From: Alphaproteobacteria bacterium UBA6038
Lineage (GTDB): Bacteria; Pseudomonadota; Alphaproteobacteria; Micropepsales; Micropepsaceae
Direction: 5' to 3'
NCBI GenBank assembly: GCA_002429315.1
Contig: DIZC01000097.1
Coordinates: forward strand, 36,033-100,032
DNA: 64,000 nt
Shown: positions 33,265 to 41,818 of the stretch, piece by piece
Position numbering within the stretch: position 1 is the first letter of the stretch
How the letters are laid out: every line of letters starts with the position of its first letter
Translations under genes and position numbers: made by a program
The notes under the pieces: model-generated
Told to the model about the DNA's origin: nothing
Seen by the model: only the letters and a program-made list of their open reading frames with translations
Database searches by the model: none

Positions 33265-34929
33265 TCAGCCGAGTGACGGCAAATCGAGGCGGTGCTCGCG
33301 GGCGCAGGCGATGGCGTCGTCGTAGCCGGCATCGGCGTGGCGCATGACGCCGCTGGCGGGATCGTTCCACAGCACGCGCTGCAACCGCCTCGCCGCGGCT
33401 TCCGTGCCGTCGGCGACGATCACCATGCCGGCGTGCTGCGAATAGCCCATGCCGACGCCGCCGCCGTGGTGGAGCGACACCCAGGTGGCGCCGCTGGCGC
33501 AGTTGAGGAGCGCGTTCAGCAGCGGCCAGTCCGAAACGGCGTCGCTGCCGTCGTGCATCGCCTCGGTTTCGCGGTTGGGCGAGGCGACGGAGCCGGAATC
33601 GAGATGGTCGCGGCCGATGACGATGGGCGCCTTCAGCTCGCCGCTCGCCACCATCGCGTTGAAGGCGAGGCCGGCGCGGTGGCGGTCGCCGAGCCCGATC
33701 CAGCAGATGCGGGCGGGCAGGCCCTGGAAGGCGATGCGGGCGCGCGCCATGTCGAGCCAGTTGTGCAGATGTTTGTTGTCCGGCAGCAGTTCCTTCATCC
33801 TGGCGTCGGTCTTGTAGATGTCTTCGGGATCGCCGGAGAGCGCCGCCCAGCGGAAGGGCCCGATGCCGCGGCAGAACAGCGGCCGGATGTAGGCGGGCAC
33901 GAAGCCGGGGAAGTCGAACGCGTCCGCCACGCCTTCGTCTTTCGCCATCTGGCGGATGTTGTTGCCGTAGTCGACCGTCGGCACGCCCATGTGGGCGTAG
34001 GCGAGCATGGCGCGCACATGCTCCGCCATCGATTGCTTGGCGGCATGCTCGACGGCCTTGGGGTTGCTGGCGCGCTTCGCTTCCCATTCGGCGAGCGACC
34101 AGCCTTTGGGCAAATAACCATTGATGGGATCGTGGGCGGAGGTTTGGTCGGTGACGGCATCGGGGCGCACGCCGCGGCGCACCAGCTCGGGCACGATGTC
34201 GGCGGCGTTGCCGAGCAGGCCGACGGAGACGGGTTTCTTGTCGCGGGTTGCGCGGGCGATGATTTCCAGCGCTTCGTCGAGCGACTTGGCTTGTATGTCG
34301 AGATATTTGGTGCGCAGCCGCATCTCGATGCGCGAGGGCTGGCATTCGACGGCAAGCATCGAGGCGCCCGCCATGGTGGCCGCCAGGGGTTGTGCACCGC
34401 CCATGCCGCCGAGGCCGGCGGTGAGAATCCAGCGGCCGGAGAGATCGCCGCCGTAGTGCCGGCGGCCCAGTTCGGCGAAGGTTTCGTACGTGCCCTGAAC
34501 GATGCCCTGGCTGCCGATGTAGATCCACGAACCGGCCGTCATCTGGCCGTACATCATCAAGCCCTTGCGATCGAGCTCGTTGAATTTGTCCCACGTCGCC
34601 CAATGCGGCACGAGGTTGGAATTGGCGATCAGCACCCGCGGCGCGTCGGGGTGGGTTTGAAAAATTCCGACCGGTTTGCCGGATTGGATGAGCAGCGACT
34701 GGTCGTCTTCCAGCCGCTTCAGCGACGCGACGATGCGGTCGAAGGATTCCCAGTCGCGGGCCGCCCGCCCGATGCCGCCATAGACGACGAGTTCCTCGGG
34801 CCGCTCCGCCACTTCGGCATCGAGGTTGTTCATCAGCATGCGCATCGGCGCTTCGGTGAGCCAGGATTTGCAGCTGAGCTCGGTGCCGTGCGGTGAGCGG
34901 ATATGGCGGCTGTTGTCGAGGCGGGTCAT
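33265..34929 (-). CDS. hutU: urocanate hydratase
   Basis: 554 residues, the usual length. It adds water to urocanate to give imidazolone propionate (second step of histidine breakdown, cytoplasm), using tightly bound NAD+ as an electrophile. Diagnostic stretches are GTEL near residue 15, MLMNNLDAEVAE, the NAD-binding TAGLGGMGGAQPLA, ARICWIGLGDRHRAGLAFN and the C-terminal HHGGGVGMGYSQHAGMV. Its ATG overlaps the hutG stop (ATGA), so it is the last gene of a hutI-hutG-hutU operon. HutH, which makes its substrate, is not in the window. Confidence 0.97.
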   Translation of the reverse strand: MTRLDNSRHIRSPHGTELSCKSWLTEAPMRMLMNNLDAEVAERPEELVVYGGIGRAARDWESFDRIVASLKRLEDDQSLLIQSGKPVGIFQTHPDAPRVLIANSNLVPHWATWDKFNELDRKGLMMYGQMTAGSWIYIGSQGIVQGTYETFAELGRRHYGGDLSGRWILTAGLGGMGGAQPLAATMAGASMLAVECQPSRIEMRLRTKYLDIQAKSLDEALEIIARATRDKKPVSVGLLGNAADIVPELVRRGVRPDAVTDQTSAHDPINGYLPKGWSLAEWEAKRASNPKAVEHAAKQSMAEHVRAMLAYAHMGVPTVDYGNNIRQMAKDEGVADAFDFPGFVPAYIRPLFCRGIGPFRWAALSGDPEDIYKTDARMKELLPDNKHLHNWLDMARARIAFQGLPARICWIGLGDRHRAGLAFNAMVASGELKAPIVIGRDHLDSGSVASPNRETEAMHDGSDAVSDWPLLNALLNCASGATWVSLHHGGGVGMGYSQHAGMVIVADGTEAAARRLQRVLWNDPASGVMRHADAGYDDAIACAREHRLDLPSLG

Positions 34930-35741
34930 GGCGTGCTCGCGAAAGTGAGGCAGGCTTGAAGGATTTGTTCGAGTGCCGCGCGCATTTCCGCTGCTCGCTT
35001 TTCATTGTAAGGCGTTGGCCAGTTCTCCGGCGAGACTTCGCGCGGCTCGTCCATGTACCCGCGGCACGCGAGCTCGAGCTGAATGGCATGCACGCCTTCG
35101 GCGGGGCGGCCGTAGTGCCGCGTCGTCCACCCGCCTTTGAAGCGTCCGTTGGTCACGCGAGAAAACTCTGTTTTGTCACAAACGGCTTCAATTGCCGCTG
35201 TGAGCGCCGGATCGCACGACGCGCCGCTGTTCGTGCCGATATTGAAATTCGGCAGCTCGCCCTCGAACAGCCGCGGGATGACCGAGCGAATGGAATGCGC
35301 TTCGAACAGCACAATCTTGGAGTGCCGCGCGCGCACCCGCTCGATCTCATCCGCAAGCGCCGCGTGATACGGCTCGAACCAGGTCGCGCCACGGCGGGTG
35401 ATTTCCTCGGCATCCGGGACAGAGCCGTCGCGATACAGCGGCTCGCCATCGAACGTCGTGGTGGGGCAAAGCCCCGTCGTGGCCTGTCCTGGATACAGAG
35501 AGGCACCGGAGGGATCGCGGTTCACGTCGATCGCCGTGCGAGAGATGGTCGTGCGGATCGCGGTCGCACCAAGCGACGGCGCGAAATCGTACAATCTCTC
35601 GACATGCCAATCGGCGTCCTTGCGCGCAAGCCAGGGTGACACGAGCTGCTCTTCGATATCTGCGGGAATGTCCGTACCGGTGTGCGGCATGGACATGATC
35701 AGCGGCGCATCGCCTTGATCGATGGGCAGCCATTCAGGCAT
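34926..35741 (-). CDS. hutG: N-formylglutamate deformylase
   Basis: 271 residues from the ATG at 35741, which overlaps the hutI stop by a few bases. The N-formylglutamate amidohydrolase family pattern is clear: MSMPHTGTDIP, DWHVERLYDF, ISRTAIDVNRDPSGASLYPGQ, and the metal-site histidine in LFEAHSIRS. It hydrolyses N-formylglutamate to glutamate and formate, the last step of the five-step histidine route. HutF, encoded divergently nearby, makes its substrate, so this organism uses the deiminase pathway rather than the one-step formiminoglutamase. Confidence 0.94.
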   Translation of the reverse strand: MPEWLPIDQGDAPLIMSMPHTGTDIPADIEEQLVSPWLARKDADWHVERLYDFAPSLGATAIRTTISRTAIDVNRDPSGASLYPGQATTGLCPTTTFDGEPLYRDGSVPDAEEITRRGATWFEPYHAALADEIERVRARHSKIVLFEAHSIRSVIPRLFEGELPNFNIGTNSGASCDPALTAAIEAVCDKTEFSRVTNGRFKGGWTTRHYGRPAEGVHAIQLELACRGYMDEPREVSPENWPTPYNEKRAAEMRAALEQILQACLTFASTP

Positions 35742-36915
35742 CAATGCCTCCGAACACACGCCGATGGAGCGGATTGAAGCCCATGCGATACACCAGCTCC
35801 GCCGGGTCCTCGATGCCCCAGATGGCCAGATCGCAGCGCTTGCCGACCTCCAGCGTACCGACGTCGTCGCGCCCGAGCGCGCGCGCTGCGTCGCGCGTGA
35901 CGCCTGCAAGGCATTCTTCGACGGTCAGCCGGAAGCTCGTCGCGGCCATGTTCATGCAGAGCAAAATGGAAGTCAGTGGCGAGGTGCCAGGATTGCAGTC
36001 CGTGGCAATCGCGATCGGTACCTTGTGTTTGCGCAACAGGTCGATCGGCGGAAGCTTCGTCTCGCGCAGAAAATAGAACGCCCCCGGCAGCAACACCGCT
36101 GTGGTTCCGGCCTCCGCCATCGCGATCACCCCCGCTTCATCCGTGTGTTCGAGATGATCCGCTGAGACTGCCCCGTGCCGCGCCGCCAGCGCCGCGCCCC
36201 CGCCATTGCTCAGCTGATCGGCGTGCAGCTTGATCTTCAGGCCGTGGCGCTGTGCTTCCACGAAGATGCGTGCAGTTTGCTGCGGGGTGAACGCCATCCT
36301 CTCGCAGAACACGTCAACCGCGTCCGCCATAGGCTCGACTGTCGCGATCATGTCGCAAACACGGTCGGTGTAGGCTTCGACATCTGTTTCCGGCGGGCAG
36401 GTATGGGCGCCGAGGAACGTGGCAGAGACATTGACCTTTTCGTCCAACGCACGTGCCGCCCGCAGCATCTTGATCTCGTCATCCAGCGTCAGGCCATAGC
36501 CGGATTTGATTTCCAGTGTTGTCACGCCTTCCGCGATCAGCGCATCCCGGCGCGGGCGGGACTGTTCGATGAGTTCCTGCAGTGAGGCGGCGCGGGTTGC
36601 CTTAACTGTCGAGAGAATGCCGCCGCCGTCACGGGCGATTTCCTCGTAGCTCGCGCCCTTGAGCCGCATCTCGAATTCGCGCGCGCGGTTGCCGGCGTAG
36701 ACCAGATGGGTGTGGCAATCGATCAGCCCGGGCGTGATCCAGCGGCCCTCACAGTCGATGCATTCGGCGGCCTCGAACTGTGGCGCATCCCTGGCCGATC
36801 CGGAAAACGCGATCCGCCCGTCTTGCGAAGCGACGACGCCGTTCTCGATAGCGCCAACGCTTGCGCCCGCCATGGTCGCGAGCCGCGCGTTCTGCCAAAG
36901 CCGGTCACAGCGCAT
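35734..36915 (-). CDS. hutI: imidazolonepropionase
   Basis: About 393 residues from the ATG at 36915; a TTG at 36936 would add seven residues. An amidohydrolase-superfamily enzyme opening the imidazolone ring to formiminoglutamate. Metal-binding features are PGLIDCHTHLVYAGNR (HxH), LKIKLHADQLSNGG and VSADHLEHTDEAG, and the late aspartate is in AIATDCNPGTSP. It is the first gene of the hutI-hutG-hutU operon. Its start faces hutF with only about 59 bases between, so that short region must hold two divergent promoters. No hut regulator gene is adjacent. Confidence 0.95.
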   Translation of the reverse strand: MRCDRLWQNARLATMAGASVGAIENGVVASQDGRIAFSGSARDAPQFEAAECIDCEGRWITPGLIDCHTHLVYAGNRAREFEMRLKGASYEEIARDGGGILSTVKATRAASLQELIEQSRPRRDALIAEGVTTLEIKSGYGLTLDDEIKMLRAARALDEKVNVSATFLGAHTCPPETDVEAYTDRVCDMIATVEPMADAVDVFCERMAFTPQQTARIFVEAQRHGLKIKLHADQLSNGGGAALAARHGAVSADHLEHTDEAGVIAMAEAGTTAVLLPGAFYFLRETKLPPIDLLRKHKVPIAIATDCNPGTSPLTSILLCMNMAATSFRLTVEECLAGVTRDAARALGRDDVGTLEVGKRCDLAIWGIEDPAELVYRMGFNPLHRRVFGGIDA

Positions 36916-36974
36916 GGAACTTGGCGGAGCGGGCAAACACGTCTAGGCATAAGGCGGCACGACGGGGCTTGTCC

Positions 36975-38324
36975 ATGGCGCTCTGGTTCGAAACCGCGCT
37001 CCTGCCGCAAGGCTGGGCTGCCGGCGTACGGCTGCAGATTGCGGGCGGGCGAATAGAGCGCGTCGAGACCGGAATCACGCGGGCCGCGGATGACGAGCGG
37101 CACGCGATCGGCATTCCGGGCCTCTGCAACGTCCACAGCCATGGCTTTCAGCGCGGCATGGCAGGGCTCGCGGAAATCCGCGGGCCGGAGGGCGACAGTT
37201 TCTGGACCTGGCGCGAAGTGATGTACCGCTTCCTCGATCGCCTCGATCCCGAGCAGATCGAAGCCATCACCGCGCAGGCCTATGTCGAGATGCTGGAGAC
37301 GGGTTTCACCCGTGTCGGCGAGTTCCATTACTTGCACCGGGATCCCGCCGGCCGACCGTACGCAAATCCTGTTGAGACCGCCGAGCGCGTTGCCGCGGCT
37401 GCCGAGAGGACGGGAATAGGACTGACCCTGTTGCCTGTGTTCTACGCGCATTCCAATTTCGGCGGCGCTGCACCGGTCGCCGGGCAGCGGCGGTTCATCA
37501 ACACGATGGATCAGTTCGGCGAACTGATGGAGGCCAGCCGCAAGGCGATTGCCGGATTGCAGGACGCCAATCTTGGCGTTGCCCCGCACTCCTTGCGCGC
37601 CGTGACGCCAAACGAACTCGCCGCCATTGTGCCGCTCGCGGAGGGCGGCCCGATTCACATCCATGCCGCCGAGCAGACCAAAGAGGTGGACGATTGCGTC
37701 GCCTGGTGCGGGATGCGGCCGGTCGAATGGCTGCTGGACCACGCGGAGGTCGATGAGCATTGGTGTCTGGTGCACGCCACGCACATGACCGCCGTCGAAA
37801 CGCAAAGGCTTGCCGCCAGCGGCGCTGTGGCGGGCCTTTGCCCTATTACCGAAGCCAATCTGGGCGACGGCATCTTTCCCGCTCAGTCCTATCTGGCGCG
37901 CGGAGGTCGGGTGGGAATCGGCACCGATTCAAATGTACTGCTCAACGCGGCGGGCGAACTGCGCGCGCTCGAATATGCGCAGCGGCTGAACACATGCTCG
38001 CGCAACGTCCTGGCCGACATTGTCGGCCGCTCGACCGGCCGCGGGTTGTTCGACACCGCGCTTGCCGGTGGCGCGCAGGCTTTGGGCCAGCAGGCCTTCG
38101 GTCTTTGCGCCGGGGCGGCGGCCGATCTTGTCAGCCTCGATGCGAATGATCCCACATTCTACGGGCGCGAGGCAGACGCACTTCTGGACAGCTGGATCTT
38201 CGCAGGCGGGAAGGTGGACTGCGTGTGGCGGGCGGGCCGCGCGGTTGTGCGGCAAGGCCGCCACATTGCCGGGGACGAAATCGCCGCCCACTATCGCCGT
38301 GCCGTCGAATCCGTGCTGGATTAG
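36975..38324 (+). CDS. hutF: formimidoylglutamate deiminase
   Basis: 449 residues from the ATG at 36975. An amidohydrolase converting N-formimino-glutamate to N-formylglutamate and ammonia. Motifs are PGLCNVHSHGFQRGMAG (metal HxH plus the arginine loop), FTRVGEFHYLHRD, PIHIHAAEQTKEVDDC, and the C-terminal metal ligand in VGIGTDSNVLLNAAGELR. It works directly before HutG. It is divergent from hutI. The Mla permease gene starts only 7 bases after its stop, so read-through from the hut promoter into the lipid-transport operon is possible. Confidence 0.94.
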   Translation: MALWFETALLPQGWAAGVRLQIAGGRIERVETGITRAADDERHAIGIPGLCNVHSHGFQRGMAGLAEIRGPEGDSFWTWREVMYRFLDRLDPEQIEAITAQAYVEMLETGFTRVGEFHYLHRDPAGRPYANPVETAERVAAAAERTGIGLTLLPVFYAHSNFGGAAPVAGQRRFINTMDQFGELMEASRKAIAGLQDANLGVAPHSLRAVTPNELAAIVPLAEGGPIHIHAAEQTKEVDDCVAWCGMRPVEWLLDHAEVDEHWCLVHATHMTAVETQRLAASGAVAGLCPITEANLGDGIFPAQSYLARGGRVGIGTDSNVLLNAAGELRALEYAQRLNTCSRNVLADIVGRSTGRGLFDTALAGGAQALGQQAFGLCAGAAADLVSLDANDPTFYGREADALLDSWIFAGGKVDCVWRAGRAVVRQGRHIAGDEIAAHYRRAVESVLD

Positions 38325-38331
38325 GCACCGC

Positions 38332-39495
38332 ATGAGAAACCGCCCCCTCGCAATCCCGGATGAAACGCTCGCAGACCTGCGGGTCGAGCGGCGGCAGAAC
38401 ATCCTCCGGCTGATCCCCACCGGCGAGTGGAACGTGGGCCAGTCTCCTCGGCTCGATTTGGTGACACGCGCGGTGCGGCCGGATGGGGCGCGGCAGGCTG
38501 ACATCGACGGCAGCGGAGTCACCGAACTGGACAGCGCCGGAGCGTGGCTGCTGCTGCGGACCAAGCGCGAGCTGGAGCAGGCGGGTGTGCAGGTCCGGAG
38601 CTTCGTGCTGCCACAGCACTACATGCCGCTCGTCCAGACGATGGAGGAAGAGCACATCGCTCCTCCCGTGCGCCACGCCGTTCGCCCTCGCGGCGTGGTG
38701 CCGTTCCTGGAGGGGACCGGCCGGGGCACCATGCACGCGCTCGGCCAGGGCTACGCCATGCTCGGGTTTCTCGGGCGGGTGACGGTCGAGGCGATCGAGG
38801 CCGTATTTGCGCCGCGCCGCGAGCTGCCGCTGCCGGCTTTCGTCAAGCAAATCGAGGAGACCGGCCTCACCGCGTTACCCATCGTGGGCCTGCTCGCGTT
38901 TCTCATCGGCGTGGTGCTCGCTTACCAGGGCGCCGATCAGCTGCGTCGTTTCGGCGCCGAAATCTTCACCGTCGATCTGCTGGGCGTTGGTTTCCTCCGC
39001 GAATTGGGCGGGCTGGTTACGGCCATTATTGTCGCCGGCCGGTCCGGTTCCGCCTTCACTGCGTTCATCGGCACCATGCGGGTGAATGAGGAAGTCGACG
39101 CCATGGAGACCATGGGTCTCAACATCGCCGAGGTGCTGGTCATCCCGCGCGTGCTCGGGCTTGTGATAGCACTGCCGTTGCTGACCTTCTACGCCGACGT
39201 CGTGGGACTCATCGGTGGCATGGTGATGTGCTACTTCGACCTGCACATCACGGTTCCGGTGTTCCTGCGCGAGCTGCAGCAGGCAATCACATTCAAGACG
39301 TTGCTTGTCGGCCTGATCAAGGCACCGGTGTTTGCTTTCCTGATCGGACTGGTCGGGTGCTTCGAAGGGCTGCGAGTCGAGCGCAATGCGGAGAGCGTCG
39401 GCAGACTCACCACCCGCTCGGTGGTCGAATCCATCTTTCTCATCATCACCTTCGACGCCGGTTTTTCGGTGCTCTTTTCGATCCTGGGCATATGA
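38332..39495 (+). CDS. MlaE-type ABC permease with fused N-terminal STAS (MlaB-like) domain
   Basis: 387 residues. Residues ~15-110 form a STAS domain (GSGVTELDSAGAWLLLRTKRELE), which in E. coli is the separate protein MlaB. Residues ~130-387 are the MlaE permease (LLGVGFLRELGGLVTAIIVAGRSGSAFTA, MRVNEEVDAMETMGL, LIKAPVFAFLIGLVGCFEG). It has about five to six membrane segments. It belongs to an inner-membrane complex moving phospholipids between inner membrane and periplasmic carriers. It overlaps the ATPase gene by ATGA. Confidence 0.92.
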   Translation: MRNRPLAIPDETLADLRVERRQNILRLIPTGEWNVGQSPRLDLVTRAVRPDGARQADIDGSGVTELDSAGAWLLLRTKRELEQAGVQVRSFVLPQHYMPLVQTMEEEHIAPPVRHAVRPRGVVPFLEGTGRGTMHALGQGYAMLGFLGRVTVEAIEAVFAPRRELPLPAFVKQIEETGLTALPIVGLLAFLIGVVLAYQGADQLRRFGAEIFTVDLLGVGFLRELGGLVTAIIVAGRSGSAFTAFIGTMRVNEEVDAMETMGLNIAEVLVIPRVLGLVIALPLLTFYADVVGLIGGMVMCYFDLHITVPVFLRELQQAITFKTLLVGLIKAPVFAFLIGLVGCFEGLRVERNAESVGRLTTRSVVESIFLIITFDAGFSVLFSILGI

Positions 39496-40274
39496 GCAAC
39501 AGCGGCAACGGCGACGACAAGGTGGCGATCCGGATTCGCGGACTCGTGAACGCGTTCAACGGAAAAGTGATTCACGATCACGTCGATCTTGACGTGATGC
39601 GCGGCGAGGTGCTGGGCGTGGTTGGCGGGTCGGGCGCCGGCAAGTCCGTGCTGCTGCGCTCGATCATCGGACTCAACCATCCGGTCTCCGGCAGCATCAA
39701 GGTGTTCGGCATCGAAACCGCCGATATGGATGCCGAGGATCTCAAGGGGTTGCAGCTGCGATGGGGGGTGCTGTTTCAGGGGGGCGCACTCTTCAGTTCG
39801 CAGACCGTCGCCGAAAACATCCAGGTGCCGCTGCGCCGCTATACCCATATGAGTCAGGAGCTGATGGACGAGATCGCGGCCATGAAGCTGTCGCTGGTCG
39901 GCCTGCCGCCGGATGCCGCACAGAAATATCCGTCCGAGCTTTCCGGCGGCATGGTCAAGCGGGCGGGCCTCGCACGCGCCCTCGCGCTTGATCCCGAGCT
40001 CCTGTTCCTAGACGAACCCACTTCGGGACTCGATCCGATTTCCGCCAACCAGTTCGACGGACTGGTGCGGAGCCTGCAGCAGAGTTTGGGGCTCACGGTC
40101 TTCATGGTGACGCACGACATCGACAGCCTGCGGGCGATCACCGATCGCATCGCCGTGCTGGTCAACAAGAAAGTCAAAGTGGGCACGATTGACACGCTGG
40201 TGCATGATTCCGATCCTTGGATTCATGAGTATTTCTCGGGGGCGCGTGGCCGCGCGGCCCTTGCCGGGGTGTGA
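39492..40274 (+). CDS. MlaF-type ABC transporter ATPase
   Basis: 260 residues. Walker A is GGSGAGKSVLLRS, the Q-loop lies in RWGVLFQGGALFSS (the FQxGALF variant typical of the MlaF/MkI clade), the signature is LSGGMVKRAGLARAL, Walker B is LLFLDEPTSGLDP, and the switch His is in MVTHDID. It powers the MlaE/MlaD lipid transporter. ATGA overlap with the permease gene; MlaD follows 15 bases after its stop, preceded by GGAGAGG. Confidence 0.95.
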   Translation: MSNSGNGDDKVAIRIRGLVNAFNGKVIHDHVDLDVMRGEVLGVVGGSGAGKSVLLRSIIGLNHPVSGSIKVFGIETADMDAEDLKGLQLRWGVLFQGGALFSSQTVAENIQVPLRRYTHMSQELMDEIAAMKLSLVGLPPDAAQKYPSELSGGMVKRAGLARALALDPELLFLDEPTSGLDPISANQFDGLVRSLQQSLGLTVFMVTHDIDSLRAITDRIAVLVNKKVKVGTIDTLVHDSDPWIHEYFSGARGRAALAGV

Positions 40275-40289
40275 TAGGAGAGGGGCGCA

Positions 40290-41171
40290 ATGGAAACCAA
40301 AGCCAATTACGTCGCCGTTGGCGTGTTCGTCATGGCGCTGGTTCTCGGGCTGGTCGTCGCCCTGTTGTGGCTCACCGGCGCCCAGTACGCACAGGAATAC
40401 GCCTATTATCAGACCTATTTCTCCGGCTCGGTTTCCGGATTGGGCAAGGGAACGACGGTGCGCTACAACGGTATCGAAGTGGGCCGCGTCAGCCAGCTGA
40501 ATTTCGATCAGAACGATCCCAAGAAGGTGCAGGTTGTGATGCAGATCGATCCGAGCCTGCAGATTCATGCGGACTCGGTGGCCTCGATCGCCAGCCAGGG
40601 CCTGACCGGCGGCTCTTACGTGGAAATCGACGGCGGCACAAAGAATGCGCCGATCCTGCATCCGAACTTCTGGGGCGAATACCCGACCATCAAATCGAAA
40701 CCGTCGGCCTTCCAGCAACTGGAGCAATCTGCCCCGCAATTGGTGGTCAAGCTCAATCACGCGGCCGACAAGCTGAACGACATTTTGAGCGACAAGAACC
40801 GCAAGGCGCTGACCGATATTCTCGCCAATCTGCGCACCACCACCGCGGTTCTGACGGCGCGTTCGACCGATATCGACGCAACGCTGCACAATTTCAAAAC
40901 CGCGTCCCAGAAGCTGGACGCCGACCTTGCCGATCTTCACACCACGTTTGGCCATGCGGACGAGGCGCTCGCCTCAGTGAAAGGCGCGGTGGGATCGGTG
41001 AACCGGCTGGCCGAGCATGTCGACAATGCCGTTGCCTCCGCCCAGCTGGGGCAGCTGAGCACCGACATGCGCAATCTGGTCAGCAATCTCAATCGTCTTT
41101 CCAATCAGCTGGAGCGCGAGCCGACCCGGCTTCTCTTCGGCGATCGGCGTGAGGGGTACACACCGAAATGA
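40290..41171 (+). CDS. MlaD-family MCE-domain substrate-binding protein
   Basis: 293 residues. One N-terminal membrane anchor (YVAVGVFVMALVLGLVVALLWL) is followed by the MCE domain (VSGLGKGTTVRYNGIEVGRVSQL, GLTGGSYVEIDGG). A long helical C-terminal tail with SDKNRKALTDILANLRT and coiled-coil-like repeats ends at YTPK. MCE proteins form periplasmic hexameric rings that guide lipids to the ABC core. The long helical tail is longer than that of E. coli MlaD and resembles other proteobacterial MCE importers. ATGA overlap with the lipoprotein gene. Confidence 0.93.
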   Translation: METKANYVAVGVFVMALVLGLVVALLWLTGAQYAQEYAYYQTYFSGSVSGLGKGTTVRYNGIEVGRVSQLNFDQNDPKKVQVVMQIDPSLQIHADSVASIASQGLTGGSYVEIDGGTKNAPILHPNFWGEYPTIKSKPSAFQQLEQSAPQLVVKLNHAADKLNDILSDKNRKALTDILANLRTTTAVLTARSTDIDATLHNFKTASQKLDADLADLHTTFGHADEALASVKGAVGSVNRLAEHVDNAVASAQLGQLSTDMRNLVSNLNRLSNQLEREPTRLLFGDRREGYTPK

Positions 41172-41806
41172 CGAACGACATTTGGACTGAGCCGACGCGG
41201 CGCGGGATTCTCGTGGGGGGAGCGGCGCTGACGCTCGCCGGCTGCGGCGGCAACCTTATCGGACCGCCCAGTCCGGCGCCGCAGCTTTATGTCCTCCAAC
41301 CGGAATTTGGCGCGCTTGCGGATTCGCCGAATGTGCCCTGGCAACTCGTCGTTTCCGTTCCGGCTGCGCCCGCAAGCCTCGACACCGAGCGGATTGCGCT
41401 TGAGCGCGCGCCCAACACCATGGACTATTACGCCAACTCGCAATGGACGGACCGGGCGCCGCTGTTGCTGCAGTCGCTGCTCGTCGAGGCCTTCGAGAAG
41501 AGCGGCCGGATCGCGGCGGTGGGCCGGGAGACGGCGGGCATTCGAGCCGATTACGTGCTGGAGACGGAAATCCGCGACTTCGAAGCCTATTACGCTGTCC
41601 CGGACGCCGCGCCCAATGTGCGGGCGAACATCACCGCGAAGTTGTTGGGCGCTCTCAGTCACGAGATCGCCGGCACCATGCAGTCGGTTCACCAGGCCCA
41701 AGCCGCCGCCAACGACATGACCAGCATCACCGCCGCATTCACCAAGGCCGCCGGCGCGGCCGTGGAAGAGATCGTCGGCTGGACCTTGCGCGCGCGCTCG
41801 CGGTAA
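41168..41806 (+). CDS. ABC-type transport auxiliary lipoprotein (PqiC/ABC_trans_aux family)
   Basis: 212 residues. The signal ends in a lipobox (LTLAGCGGN, Cys about residue 23) preceded by RR, possibly a Tat-type or ordinary lipoprotein signal. The mature part reads LYVLQPEFG, RIALERAPNTMDYYANSQWTD and LLVEAFEKSG, which match the outer-membrane lipoprotein family encoded with Mla/Pqi-type MCE systems. It probably anchors or receives lipids at the outer membrane. Last gene of the four-gene operon. Confidence 0.88.
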   Translation: MTNDIWTEPTRRGILVGGAALTLAGCGGNLIGPPSPAPQLYVLQPEFGALADSPNVPWQLVVSVPAAPASLDTERIALERAPNTMDYYANSQWTDRAPLLLQSLLVEAFEKSGRIAAVGRETAGIRADYVLETEIRDFEAYYAVPDAAPNVRANITAKLLGALSHEIAGTMQSVHQAQAAANDMTSITAAFTKAAGAAVEEIVGWTLRARSR

Positions 41807-41818
41807 CGGAGCCGTTGT

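Noticed and set aside
33292..34896. 534-codon plus-strand open frame opposite hutU
   Set aside because: Composition is that of an antisense shadow in GC-rich DNA; hutU on the other strand is unambiguous.
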